Origin: Methylomonas sp. UP202
GTDB taxonomy: Bacteria > Pseudomonadota > Gammaproteobacteria > Methylococcales > Methylomonadaceae
DNA length: 64,000 bases
Direction of reading: 5' to 3'
Assembly: GCF_029910655.1 (NCBI RefSeq)
Contig: NZ_CP123897.1
Coordinates: forward strand, 1,116,001 to 1,180,000
Below the pieces are notes generated by a model, which saw only the letters and a list, made by a program, of their open reading frames with translations, was not told the DNA's origin and did not search any database. How positions within the stretch are numbered: the first letter of the stretch is position 1; each line of letters begins with the position of its first letter. The position numbers and the translations under genes are program-made. Shown piece after piece: positions 12,892-21,001 of the stretch.

Positions 12892-13937
12892 GCGAATTTC
12901 CGTTACCGGACTGGCCTCGCGCTTTCGGCGGCCCATCCGGCACTGGTGACATTAAAATCATCCCCGAGGATTTCTTTGTCGAAGAAATTCTCGGCTTCCA
13001 ACCGGAAGGCAGTGGTGAGCACGTGTTTCTATTCGTCGAAAAAATCGGCGAAAACACCGAATACGTCGCCCGTTTGTTGGCTCGCCACGCCTGCGTCAGA
13101 CAGCGCGACATCGGTTACGCCGGCCTGAAAGACCGCCATGGCCGCACCCGGCAGTGGTTCAGCGTTTGGTTGCCCGGCAAGGTGGAGCCTGATTGGAGAA
13201 TGTTGCAGGGCGACCATCTGAAAATACTGGAAGCGGTTCGCCACCCACGCAAGTTAAAGCGCGGTGTGCTACAGGGCAATCGCTTCGAAATTTTGATCCG
13301 TAACTGGCAAGGCGACCGCGAACGCTTGGACGCTCAACTCGAGCAAGTCAAGCGCTTGGGGTTTCCCAACTATTTCGGCGAACAGCGCTTTGGTTTTCAA
13401 GGCCGCAATGTCGGGCGCGCGGCGGCCATGTTCGGCGGTGTTAGGGTGAAAGCTGAGCAGCGCTCGATTTACCTGTCGGCGGCGCGGTCTTATTTATTTA
13501 ATCTGATTCTGGCCGAACGGGTGGCGACCGGTAGCTGGAGCACCGGCCTGACTGGCGAGGCTTTTATGCTGGCCGGCAGTCACAGCTATTTTGCCGCGGA
13601 TGAAATCGATTCGGCGCTGGCGGCGCGACTGGCGGCCGGCGACATTCAGTGCAGCGGTGCGTTGTGGGGCAAGGGCGTTAGTGGGGCTCGCGCCGATGCG
13701 CTGGAACTAGAGCAACGAATTGTCGCGGCGCAGCCGATACTGGCGCAAGGTTTGATTTCGGCTGGCCTGACGAAGGATAGGCGAGCGCTCGTGGTTAGGC
13801 CGACCGATTTGGTGTGGGGCTTCGAGAGTGAAGCGGTTTTGCGCTTAGGTTTCGGTTTGCCGGCCGGCGCTTACGCGACGGCGCTGTTGCGGGAAATTGT
13901 CGCGCTTGACGAGCCGTTAGGCGTGGTCGCGACCTAG
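12888..13937 (+). CDS. truD: tRNA pseudouridine(13) synthase
   Basis: TruD converts U13 of tRNA-Glu to pseudouridine. The catalytic Asp lies in [19 protein letters not shown] (around residue 80), and [14 protein letters not shown] plus [15 protein letters not shown] are TruD signatures. The GTG start at 12888 overlaps the ispF stop by four bases (GTGA), the same ispF-truD coupling as in E. coli. The protein has 349 residues. Its stop overlaps the convergent ypjD stop by four bases, so no separate terminator fits between them. Confidence 0.95.
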   Translation: MSEFPLPDWPRAFGGPSGTGDIKIIPEDFFVEEILGFQPEGSGEHVFLFVEKIGENTEYVARLLARHACVRQRDIGYAGLKDRHGRTRQWFSVWLPGKVEPDWRMLQGDHLKILEAVRHPRKLKRGVLQGNRFEILIRNWQGDRERLDAQLEQVKRLGFPNYFGEQRFGFQGRNVGRAAAMFGGVRVKAEQRSIYLSAARSYLFNLILAERVATGSWSTGLTGEAFMLAGSHSYFAADEIDSALAARLAAGDIQCSGALWGKGVSGARADALELEQRIVAAQPILAQGLISAGLTKDRRALVVRPTDLVWGFESEAVLRLGFGLPAGAYATALLREIVALDEPLGVVAT

Positions 13938-14737
13938 ATTTTCTTCAGGATTAACTCCAACACCAGTTTGCTGCCGAAATACGCCAGCAACAGCGACGTA
14001 AAGCCGATCAATGTCCATTGCACGGCGCTTTGTCCGCGCCAGCCGTAGCGCAAGCGGCCGAATAGCAGTGCGGAAAATATCAGCCAGGCGAGAATCGACA
14101 ACACGGTTTTGTGCGCCAGATGCTGTGCAAACAAGTCGTCGATAAACAGAAAGCCGGTCAGCAACGAAATGGTTAAAAACCCCAGGCCGGTGGCGATCAT
14201 TTGGAACAAAAGCGCTTCCATGGCCTGCAACGGCGGTAGCGCTAACATAAATTGCTTGGGGTGATGATGGCGCAGTTGCTGTTCTTGAATCGCCAGTAGA
14301 ATGGCTTGTACCGCGGCGATATTCAGCAATCCAAAGGCTAAAATCGACGTCAAAATGTGGGCGGTTAATTGCCAGTCGTGATGGGCGAGAGGATGAGGTT
14401 TACTCGGATAGGCTAAATTAGCCGCCAGAAGTAATGCCGCCACTGGGAATACCAATACGCCGAGTTTTGCCACCGGCTTATCGAGGGCGGCAAACAGTAG
14501 TAACCAGACAACGACCAACGCGGTTAGCGACGCGGTGTTGAAAAAACCGAACGAAAAGCCGTTCTGCTCGTGGATGTTTAGGAAGGTATAAGCGCTGTGC
14601 AGGCCGGCCGCGGCCCAAGCCAATTTGAGTGGAAGCGAGGACTGTCTTTGCGCGGCAAGGATTTCTCTAGCGATTCCCGCCCCCGCGAGCGCGTAGGTCA
14701 GAATCGATAAAATGCCGATGGCTGTGCTGAGGTACAT
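13934..14737 (-). CDS. ypjD: CcsA/HemX-like inner membrane protein YpjD
   Basis: Integral membrane protein of 267 residues with about eight hydrophobic segments. It has the cytochrome-c-assembly CcsA/HemX-type pattern, including a conserved HDWQLTAHILTSILAF stretch and HLAHKTVLSILAW, whose His residues could contact heme. In gammaproteobacteria a protein of this type (YpjD) is encoded divergently to ffh, as here. The exact role is unsettled; cytochrome maturation or ion transport roles have been proposed for relatives. The start ATG at 14737 is 118 bp from ffh. Confidence 0.85.
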   Translation of the reverse strand: MYLSTAIGILSILTYALAGAGIAREILAAQRQSSLPLKLAWAAAGLHSAYTFLNIHEQNGFSFGFFNTASLTALVVVWLLLFAALDKPVAKLGVLVFPVAALLLAANLAYPSKPHPLAHHDWQLTAHILTSILAFGLLNIAAVQAILLAIQEQQLRHHHPKQFMLALPPLQAMEALLFQMIATGLGFLTISLLTGFLFIDDLFAQHLAHKTVLSILAWLIFSALLFGRLRYGWRGQSAVQWTLIGFTSLLLAYFGSKLVLELILKKI

Positions 14738-14855
14738 GGCCGGAAGAATCGAAAGGCGTTGCGAAGCGCTTATGTTAAACTAAGCGGCCTGATTGTCGTA
14801 ATTCGATTGTTACGGCGGATCATCACCAGGACTTCAGAACTATAAAGACGTAGCT

Positions 14856-16211
14856 ATGTTTGACAATTTATCCGATCGCCTGAGCGGTGCGCTCAAAAAA
14901 ATCAAGGGTCAGGGCCGCTTGACCGAGGCCAATATCCAGGACACCATGCGGGAAGTGCGAATGGCGTTGCTGGAGGCCGATGTCGCTCTGCCGGTCGTCA
15001 ACGATTTTATCGAGCAGGTGACGGAACGCGCTCTGGGTCAAGAAGTTCAGACCAGTTTGACGCCGGGGCAAGCTCTGATCAAAGTGGTGCAGGGCGAATT
15101 GGTGCGAGTGATGGGCTCGGCCAACGAAGAGCTGAATCTGCGGACCAATCCCCCCGCGTTGATTTTGATGGCGGGCTTGCAAGGTGCGGGTAAGACGACG
15201 ACGGTCGCCAAGCTTGGCCGGCATTTAAAGGAAAAGAAAAAGAAGCGGGTCGGGGTGGTCAGCGTGGACGTCTATCGTCCGGCGGCAATCAAGCAGTTGC
15301 AAACCCTGGCCGACGATCTTGGTCTGAAGTTCTTCGACAGCGAATCCACCGAGCAGCCTGTCGATATTGTTAATCGGGCTATCGATGCCGCCAAGCGCCA
15401 GTTTTTGGATGTGTTGATCGTCGATACGGCGGGCCGTCTTCACGTCGACGACGAGATGATGGCTGAAATCAAGGCTCTGCATGCCGCGATCAAGCCGATA
15501 GAGACACTGTTCGTCGTCGATAGCATGACCGGTCAGGATGCGGCCAATACCGCCAAGGCTTTTCATGATGCGTTACCGTTGACCGGCGTGATTTTGACCA
15601 AGGCCGACGGCGATGCCAGAGGCGGGGCGGCGCTGTCGATTCGGCATATTACCGGTAAGCCGATCAAGTTTATTGGTGTCGGCGAAAAATCCGATGCGTT
15701 GGAGCCGTTCTATCCGGATCGATTGGCCTCGCGTATCTTGGGTATGGGTGACGTGTTGTCGCTGATCGAGGACATCGAGCAGAACGTCGACAAGAAAAAA
15801 GCCGAGCAGCTCGCCAAGAAGTTGCAGAAGGGCAAAAGTTTTGATCTGGAAGATTTGCGCGAGCAGTTGACGCAAATGCAAAACATGGGCGGTATCGGCG
15901 CCATGATGGATAAGTTGCCCGGCATGGGCGCGGTGCCGAAAGAAGTTAAGGAAAAGGTCAACGACAAGGATTTGGTGCATCAAATCGCCGTGATCAATTC
16001 GATGACCAAGCAAGAGCGGCGCTTTCCCGATCTGATCAAGGGCAGTCGCAAGCAGCGCATCGCCGACGGTTGCGGTCTGGATTTGAATGCTGTCAATCGT
16101 GTGTTGAAGCAGCACAAGATGATGGAGAAAATGATGAAAAAGTTTAGCAAAGGCAACATTGTCAACATGATGCGGGGTCTGAAAAGCAATATGCGCGGCA
16201 TGAAGATGTGA
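14856..16211 (+). CDS. ffh: signal recognition particle protein (SRP54)
   Basis: Ffh binds 4.5S RNA and signal sequences of nascent membrane proteins and docks with FtsY. Its N domain begins MFDNLSDRLSGALKKIKGQGRL; the GTPase G domain has GLQGAGKTTTVAKLG (residues 107-121), DVYRPAA, the DTAGR box and TKADGDARGGAALS. The M domain is Met rich, with GMGDVLSLIEDIEQ and the RNA-binding GSRKQRIADG...NRVLKQH region. At 451 residues it has the normal length. It opens a forward cluster with rpsP-rimM-trmD-rplS. Confidence 0.97.
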   Translation: MFDNLSDRLSGALKKIKGQGRLTEANIQDTMREVRMALLEADVALPVVNDFIEQVTERALGQEVQTSLTPGQALIKVVQGELVRVMGSANEELNLRTNPPALILMAGLQGAGKTTTVAKLGRHLKEKKKKRVGVVSVDVYRPAAIKQLQTLADDLGLKFFDSESTEQPVDIVNRAIDAAKRQFLDVLIVDTAGRLHVDDEMMAEIKALHAAIKPIETLFVVDSMTGQDAANTAKAFHDALPLTGVILTKADGDARGGAALSIRHITGKPIKFIGVGEKSDALEPFYPDRLASRILGMGDVLSLIEDIEQNVDKKKAEQLAKKLQKGKSFDLEDLREQLTQMQNMGGIGAMMDKLPGMGAVPKEVKEKVNDKDLVHQIAVINSMTKQERRFPDLIKGSRKQRIADGCGLDLNAVNRVLKQHKMMEKMMKKFSKGNIVNMMRGLKSNMRGMKM

Positions 16212-16297
16212 TTTTTCAATTTTTTCTTTTCTTGCGTGGCAAATCGCGTAGAATAGGTAGATTAAATTTTTGACTCATTGTTATCTAGGGTGTGCAG

Positions 16298-16549
16298 ATG
16301 GTAAGTATTCGTTTGTCCAGAGGCGGCGCTAAAAACCGTCCTTTCTATCATGTCGTCGTAACCGACAGCAGAAGTAGCCGCGACGGGCGCTACATCGAAA
16401 GGGTAGGTTTTTTTAATCCTCTGGCGAGAGGCGGCGAGCAGCGCTTGGTTTTGGATACCGAACGCGTTCAATATTGGACCGCTAACGGCGCTCAGCCTTC
16501 GGATCGAGTCGCCAAACTGATCAAGGACGCTAGCAAGGCTGTTGCCTAA
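16298..16549 (+). CDS. rpsP: 30S ribosomal protein S16
   Basis: S16 is a small-subunit protein needed for 30S assembly. The sequence [34 protein letters not shown] and [11 protein letters not shown] are diagnostic. The ATG at 16298 gives 83 residues and lines up with E. coli S16; a GTG six bases earlier is in frame but unlikely. A short TAGGG lies upstream. First gene of rpsP-rimM-trmD-rplS, with 6 bp to rimM. Confidence 0.96.
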   Translation: MVSIRLSRGGAKNRPFYHVVVTDSRSSRDGRYIERVGFFNPLARGGEQRLVLDTERVQYWTANGAQPSDRVAKLIKDASKAVA

Positions 16550-16555
16550 TCCCGC

Positions 16556-17065
16556 TTGTCTGCCGAAGAGTATTTGAGCGTCGGCCAAATTTCCGGCGTG
16601 TTTGGCATCAAAGGATGGGTAAAAGTTTTTTCTTATACCGATCCGCGAGAAAATATCTTGGCTTACTCGCCTTGGTGTCTTAGGAAGAACGATCAAATTC
16701 GCGAGTTTAAGGTCCTAGCCGGAAGACGCCAAGGCGCTGCCGTTGTGGCCGAACTCGAAGATTTGGATGATCGCGACGCGGCGATGGCGTTGATGGGGTC
16801 GGATATCCTGATACGTAGACAACAGTTGCCCGAGCCGGCGGATGGCGAGTATTACTGGACCGACTTAATCGGTCTGAGGGTCGTTAATCAGGCGGCTATG
16901 GAGTTGGGGGTGGTCGATCATTTGTTGGAGACCGGCGCTAATGACGTTGTGGTGGTTTCGGATGGGCAACAAGAACGCTTGATCCCGTTTCTGATGGGGC
17001 AAACAATCCTCAAGGTCGATACCGAAAAAGGCTGCATTTTGGTCGATTGGGACGCCGATTTTTGA
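16556..17065 (+). CDS. rimM: ribosome maturation factor RimM
   Basis: RimM binds S19 and helps 30S maturation. The N-terminal domain has [22 protein letters not shown]; the C-terminal PRC-barrel has [16 protein letters not shown] and [15 protein letters not shown]...VDWDADF. The start appears to be the TTG at 16556, 6 bp after the rpsP stop, since no ATG or GTG exists before the conserved GQISG; this gives 169 residues. A weak start here may set its level below the ribosomal proteins on the same transcript, as is known for rimM and trmD in E. coli. Confidence 0.93.
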   Translation: MSAEEYLSVGQISGVFGIKGWVKVFSYTDPRENILAYSPWCLRKNDQIREFKVLAGRRQGAAVVAELEDLDDRDAAMALMGSDILIRRQQLPEPADGEYYWTDLIGLRVVNQAAMELGVVDHLLETGANDVVVVSDGQQERLIPFLMGQTILKVDTEKGCILVDWDADF

Positions 17066-17078
17066 CGGCTGTTGCGGT

Positions 17079-17822
17079 ATGCGCTTCGATGTGATCAGCA
17101 TTTTTCCGCGGATGGTCGCCGACGCTGCCGCATTTGGGGTTACCGGTCGGGCGATAGAGCGCGGATTGGTTGATCTTGCTGTTTGGAATCCTCGAGATTT
17201 TACTCAAGACCGACATAAAACGGTCGACGACAGGCCTTACGGTGGCGGTCCGGGCATGGTAATGAAATACCAGCCTCTACGCGACGCGGTTGCCTCGGCA
17301 AAGCTAGCCGGTTGCGCCGGAGGTGGCACTAAAGTCGTGTATTTGAGCCCGCAGGGGCGAGTGATTTCGCAAAATTTGTTGCATGAGGCCAGTCGATTCG
17401 AACAGTTGATATTGGTGGCCGGACGCTATGAAGGTGTCGATGAGCGATTTGTCGTTCAAGAGTGCGACGAGGAGTGGTCTATCGGCGATTACGTTATCAG
17501 TGGTGGAGAGCTTGCCGCGCTGATTGTTGTTGATGCGGTGACCCGCTTGCTTCCCGGAGTATTGGGGGATGATGAGTCGGCAAAGCAAGATTCTCATGTG
17601 GATGGCTTGTTGGATTGCCCCCACTATACGCGGCCGGAGCATGGCGAGTTCGGTGATGTGCCGGATGTGTTGCTTGGCGGAAATCATGCGGCGATCAAGC
17701 GCTGGCGTTTGAAACAAGCGCTGGGCCGCACGTGGATGCGGCGTCCGGAGCTACTCCGGAGTTTGAACTTGACGGCAGAGCAGGAAGCTTTGTTGAGTGA
17801 ATTTAGAAATGAAATTGTTTAA
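17079..17822 (+). CDS. trmD: tRNA (guanine37-N1)-methyltransferase
   Basis: TrmD methylates G37 of tRNAs reading CNN codons and prevents frameshifting; it has the trefoil-knot SPOUT fold. Signatures are [55 protein letters not shown] and the knot sequence [15 protein letters not shown], followed by the catalytic Asp region [19 protein letters not shown]. It has 247 residues, 13 bp after rimM and 12 bp before rplS. Confidence 0.97.
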   Translation: MRFDVISIFPRMVADAAAFGVTGRAIERGLVDLAVWNPRDFTQDRHKTVDDRPYGGGPGMVMKYQPLRDAVASAKLAGCAGGGTKVVYLSPQGRVISQNLLHEASRFEQLILVAGRYEGVDERFVVQECDEEWSIGDYVISGGELAALIVVDAVTRLLPGVLGDDESAKQDSHVDGLLDCPHYTRPEHGEFGDVPDVLLGGNHAAIKRWRLKQALGRTWMRRPELLRSLNLTAEQEALLSEFRNEIV

Positions 17823-17834
17823 TAGGGTGTGGTT

Positions 17835-18182
17835 ATGAGTAAAATTATTGAAGAGTTGGAAGCGGCTCAGCTTAAACAAAACGTGCCAGAATTCGGCCCA
17901 GGCGATACCGTCGTGGTGCAGGTTCGGGTTGTGGACGGCGAGCGGGAAAGATTGCAGGCTTTCGAAGGTATAGTTATCGCCAAACGAAATCGCGGCATGA
18001 ATTCAGCGTTCACCGTTAGAAAAATTTCCCACGGTGTCGGCGTCGAGCGAGTGTTCCAAACTCATAGCCCCGCCGTCAGCAGTATCGAAGTCAAACGCCG
18101 TGGCGATGTGCGTCGAGCTAAGCTGTATTATCTGCGCGACCTGACCGGTAAAGCCGCTCGTATTAAAGAACGACTGTCTTAA
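17835..18182 (+). CDS. rplS: 50S ribosomal protein L19
   Basis: L19 sits at the subunit interface of the 50S subunit. The protein starts [20 protein letters not shown] and has the conserved [39 protein letters not shown] and [25 protein letters not shown]. The ATG at 17835 gives 115 residues; the GTG two codons earlier is in frame but the family starts at MS. A strong terminator follows, closing the operon. Confidence 0.97.
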   Translation: MSKIIEELEAAQLKQNVPEFGPGDTVVVQVRVVDGERERLQAFEGIVIAKRNRGMNSAFTVRKISHGVGVERVFQTHSPAVSSIEVKRRGDVRRAKLYYLRDLTGKAARIKERLS

Positions 18183-18218
18183 TGGTGAGGCGGCGACTCG
18201 GCGTTAAGCAGAGTCATC

Positions 18219-18251
18219 AAAAAAGGCAGCCGATTCGCTGCCTTTTTTTTT
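18219..18251 (+). terminator. rho-independent terminator of the rpsP-rplS operon
   Basis: GGCAGC (18225-18230) pairs with GCTGCC (18237-18242) and is extended by an A6 tract on the left and a T9 tract on the right; the long A/T flanks also fit use from the other strand, though no minus gene needs it. Confidence 0.9.
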
Positions 18252-18272
18252 GCCGGACATTGGGAGTCAACG

Positions 18273-18770
18273 ATGACGTTACACATTCGTTGGGAGGCTG
18301 TCGCGGAGGGCGAAACCTGTGTCATCGCCGTGCCATTTTGCGAAGCTAATTTAATCGTCACGATGACTGGCGATGTCGTCGTCGATGCGTCTTGGCGGAC
18401 TGAGTCGGTACGCGAGGCGGTTTCTTCGTTGGCAAAGCCTTTCGTGGCGTTTCTAACGGAGCCGGAGTTTGGCGAATTGAATGTGACCATGCTGGCGCGC
18501 GGTAGCGCACACCGTAACCGGGTTTGGCGAGCCTTGTTGGATATTCCGCCAGGCAAGACCAAAACGTACGCCGAACTTGCCGCGGAATTGGGTTCCGGGC
18601 CGAGAGCGGTTGCCGGCGCCTGCCGAGACAATCCGTATGCCGGTTTGATCCCCTGCCATCGTGTCGTTGCCAAATCCGGTTTGGGTGGATTCATGGGAGA
18701 GACTTCCGGTGATTATCTGGCGTTGAAAAGCCGCTTGCTAAACTACGAAGCATCTAGGATGCAGAAGTAA
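18273..18770 (+). CDS. ogt: methylated-DNA-[protein]-cysteine S-methyltransferase
   Basis: Suicide repair enzyme that takes the methyl group of O6-methylguanine onto its own Cys. The active-site motif IPCHRVV is present (Cys near residue 129), preceded by the DNA-binding helix region VWRALLDIPPGKTKTYAELA and GSGPRAVAGACRDNPYAGL, the latter with the Arg finger. At 165 residues it is the short Ogt type without the Ada N-terminal domain. It lies 8 bp ahead of xerD, so both may form one unit behind the operon terminator. Confidence 0.92.
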   Translation: MTLHIRWEAVAEGETCVIAVPFCEANLIVTMTGDVVVDASWRTESVREAVSSLAKPFVAFLTEPEFGELNVTMLARGSAHRNRVWRALLDIPPGKTKTYAELAAELGSGPRAVAGACRDNPYAGLIPCHRVVAKSGLGGFMGETSGDYLALKSRLLNYEASRMQK

Positions 18771-18778
18771 CCGAGGCC

Positions 18779-19663
18779 ATGAATTCCGCTCAAGTGGTCG
18801 AGGCTTTTTTGAACGCCCTGTGGTTGGAATTAGGTCTTAGCGACAATACGTTGGCGGCTTACGCTAGCGATCTAAAACAGTTTTCAAGGTGGCTCAAGGA
18901 TAAACATTTGCTTGAGGTCGATCAGACCGACATTAAGGGGTTTTTGGCGGCGCGCCATGCACAAGGTACCGGCAATCGTTCGGCGGCCCGGTTGTTATCG
19001 TGTTTGCGGCGTTTTTATGGTTATTGGCTGCGCGAGCAACGGATCGAGCGCGATCCTACCCAACTGATCGATGCGCCGAAACTGGGGCGGCCATTGCCTG
19101 ATACGCTGAGCGAGCGGGATGTCGAACGATTGATCGAGGCGCCGGAGATAGGCGAATTGTTGGGGTTTCGCGATCGGGCGATGTTGGAAGTTCTTTACGC
19201 GACCGGATTGCGCGTATCCGAGCTGGTCGAATTGACGTTCGCCCAGCTCAATTTGAGGCAGGGATGGGTGCGAGTGATGGGCAAGGGCGGCAAGGAACGA
19301 CTAGTGCCGGTCGGTGAAGACGCGCTGGACTGGCTAGAGCGCTATTTCGCTGGTCCGCGATTGGCCTTGTTGGCAGGTAGGCAAAGTGATTTTCTGTTCG
19401 TCACCAAGCGCGGCGATGGCATGACTCGTCAGGCATTTTGGTATTTGATCAAGCGTTACGCTGCGGTAGCCGGCATCGATAAACCCCTGTCGCCGCATAC
19501 GTTACGCCATGCGTTTGCTACCCATCTTCTTAATCACGGCGCGGATTTGCGGGCGGTACAAATGCTGCTTGGACACTCCGACTTATCGACTACTCAGATA
19601 TACACTCACGTCGCTCAGCAAAGGCTGAAAGAATTACACACTCAACACCATCCGCGAGGCTAA
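18779..19663 (+). CDS. xerD: site-specific tyrosine recombinase XerD
   Basis: XerD acts with XerC at dif to resolve chromosome dimers under FtsK control. The N-terminal SAM-like domain has LSDNTLAAYASDLKQFSRWL; the catalytic domain shows the Arg in ATGLRVSELVELT, the Lys in MGKGGKERLVPVG, the HTLRHAFATHLL motif, LGHSDLSTTQIYTHV with the nucleophilic Tyr, and the typical C-terminal tail (RLKELHTQHHPRG). It has 294 residues, the normal XerD length, so it is more likely housekeeping XerD than a phage integrase; the start MNSAQVVEAFLNALWLELGLS also fits. Confidence 0.92.
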   Translation: MNSAQVVEAFLNALWLELGLSDNTLAAYASDLKQFSRWLKDKHLLEVDQTDIKGFLAARHAQGTGNRSAARLLSCLRRFYGYWLREQRIERDPTQLIDAPKLGRPLPDTLSERDVERLIEAPEIGELLGFRDRAMLEVLYATGLRVSELVELTFAQLNLRQGWVRVMGKGGKERLVPVGEDALDWLERYFAGPRLALLAGRQSDFLFVTKRGDGMTRQAFWYLIKRYAAVAGIDKPLSPHTLRHAFATHLLNHGADLRAVQMLLGHSDLSTTQIYTHVAQQRLKELHTQHHPRG

Positions 19664-19665
19664 CC

Positions 19666-20439
19666 ATGACCGCTCTGATTCATCCCACGGCTTTTGTTTC
19701 ACCCGATGCCAGCTTATCCAAGGACGTTCGGGTTGGGCCGTTCGCGGTGATCGAAGCGGGGGCGGAGATCGGTGCCGGTTGCGAAGTCGGTGCGCACGCC
19801 GTGGTGCATGGTTGGGTCAAAATGGGTGCCAGGAATATCGTGCATCCTCAAGCGGTGCTGGGTGGTTTGCCTCAGGATCTCGGGTTTGATCCGGCGACGG
19901 CATCGTGGCTGGAAATCGGCGACGACAATGCGTTTCGCGAGGGATTTACCGCGCACAGAGCCACCAAACCGGGCGGAAGCACCAAGATCGGCTCCGGCTG
20001 CTATTTCATGAACAACAGTCATGTCGCGCACGATTGTTCGGTAGGCGACAAAACCATTTTCGCCAATAACGTGGCGATCGGCGGGCATGTCGATATCGGC
20101 AAGAATGTATTCATGGGTGGCGCCGTCGTGGTGCATCAGTTCTGCCGGGTCGGTGCTTACGCGATTGTTCAAGGTACAACGGGCATTAATATGGACGTGC
20201 TGCCTTTTATGCTAATCGGTGGCCGGCCGGCCAAACACTATCGCTTGAATTTGGTAGGCTTGCGCCGGGCGGGCATCGTCGGCGATCGGCTGAAATTATT
20301 GTCCGCGGCTTTCCGCTTGCTTCGGCATAAAAAATGCCTTGATGAATTGCAATCCAGCGAAGAGCTGCAATACTTAAAAGACTGGCTGGCTGCGGACTCC
20401 AAGCGCGGATTGCATGGATTTGTCGAGTTGGCTGACTGA
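19666..20439 (+). CDS. lpxA: LpxA-like acyl-ACP--UDP-GlcNAc O-acyltransferase
   Basis: LpxA adds the first 3-hydroxyacyl chain to UDP-GlcNAc in lipid A synthesis. The protein has the left-handed beta-helix hexapeptide repeats from residue 3 to about 185, the conserved IHPTA start, the LPQDLGFDP loop, EGFTAHRAT, and NNSHVAHDC whose His122 lines up with the catalytic His125 of E. coli LpxA; the C-terminal helical part (GLRRAGIVGDRLKLL) is also kept. At 257 residues the length fits. It follows xerD by 2 bp, not lpxD-fabZ-lpxB, so it may be a second copy or one with a modified acceptor; this cannot be settled from the window. Confidence 0.85.
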   Translation: MTALIHPTAFVSPDASLSKDVRVGPFAVIEAGAEIGAGCEVGAHAVVHGWVKMGARNIVHPQAVLGGLPQDLGFDPATASWLEIGDDNAFREGFTAHRATKPGGSTKIGSGCYFMNNSHVAHDCSVGDKTIFANNVAIGGHVDIGKNVFMGGAVVVHQFCRVGAYAIVQGTTGINMDVLPFMLIGGRPAKHYRLNLVGLRRAGIVGDRLKLLSAAFRLLRHKKCLDELQSSEELQYLKDWLAADSKRGLHGFVELAD

Positions 20440-20533
20440 GTTTTTTCCGTGACGGACACGCAATTTCGTATGGTGGGGGGCCGGCTAGCGGTAATCGAGC
20501 GGGCGTGTTCGCAATTTTAAGCATCCTTAGGTT

Positions 20534-20953
20534 ATGAAAATCCACGTAGTCGATAATACCGGACAGATCCCGCCATTGTTGCTGATGTCCGAGGAAGACG
20601 TTTCGTTTTATAACGACGAAATACAGGCTTTGAATGCCGCCGAGGCCCAGCAGCCCAGCTTGATTTTACTGAGCTTCTCGTTGCGGGGCGATGAAACTCC
20701 GGACTATATCGGCTTGTTGTTGAATGCGAGTCCTGCCAGCAAGATCGTGGTGATCGGCGACGAGATCGGCGAGGACCGCATCTTGAATTGTCTGCTTGCC
20801 GGCAGTCGAGGCTACCAAAACAGCGGTCCGTTGAGCGGCTATCTGGCGAAAATGATTCAGGTTGTTGCCGACGGCGAGGCCTGGGTGAGCCGAAGAATGG
20901 TCGGTCGTTTGCTGGACGTCATCAGTCAGAATAATCTGGTGCTTAGCGTTTAA
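20534..20953 (+). CDS. response-regulator receiver-like protein without phosphoacceptor
   Basis: Predicted 139 residues with the beta/alpha pattern of a two-component receiver domain: IHVVDN at strand 1, SLILLSFSLRG at strand 3, KIVVIGD at strand 4, and a C-terminal helix region (LAKMIQVVADGEAWVSRRMVGRLL) like that which joins receiver and HTH domains in NarL-type regulators. The strand-3 position where the phosphorylated Asp normally sits reads Ser-Phe (LLSFSLRG), and no acidic pair is seen after strand 1. There is no DNA-binding domain. It looks like a degenerate stand-alone receiver; partner unknown. Confidence 0.6.
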   Translation: MKIHVVDNTGQIPPLLLMSEEDVSFYNDEIQALNAAEAQQPSLILLSFSLRGDETPDYIGLLLNASPASKIVVIGDEIGEDRILNCLLAGSRGYQNSGPLSGYLAKMIQVVADGEAWVSRRMVGRLLDVISQNNLVLSV

Positions 20954-21001
20954 TTGGTCGAATATTGGCTAGTGGCTGCAATCGGCGTGGCGGCTAGCGG
21001 T

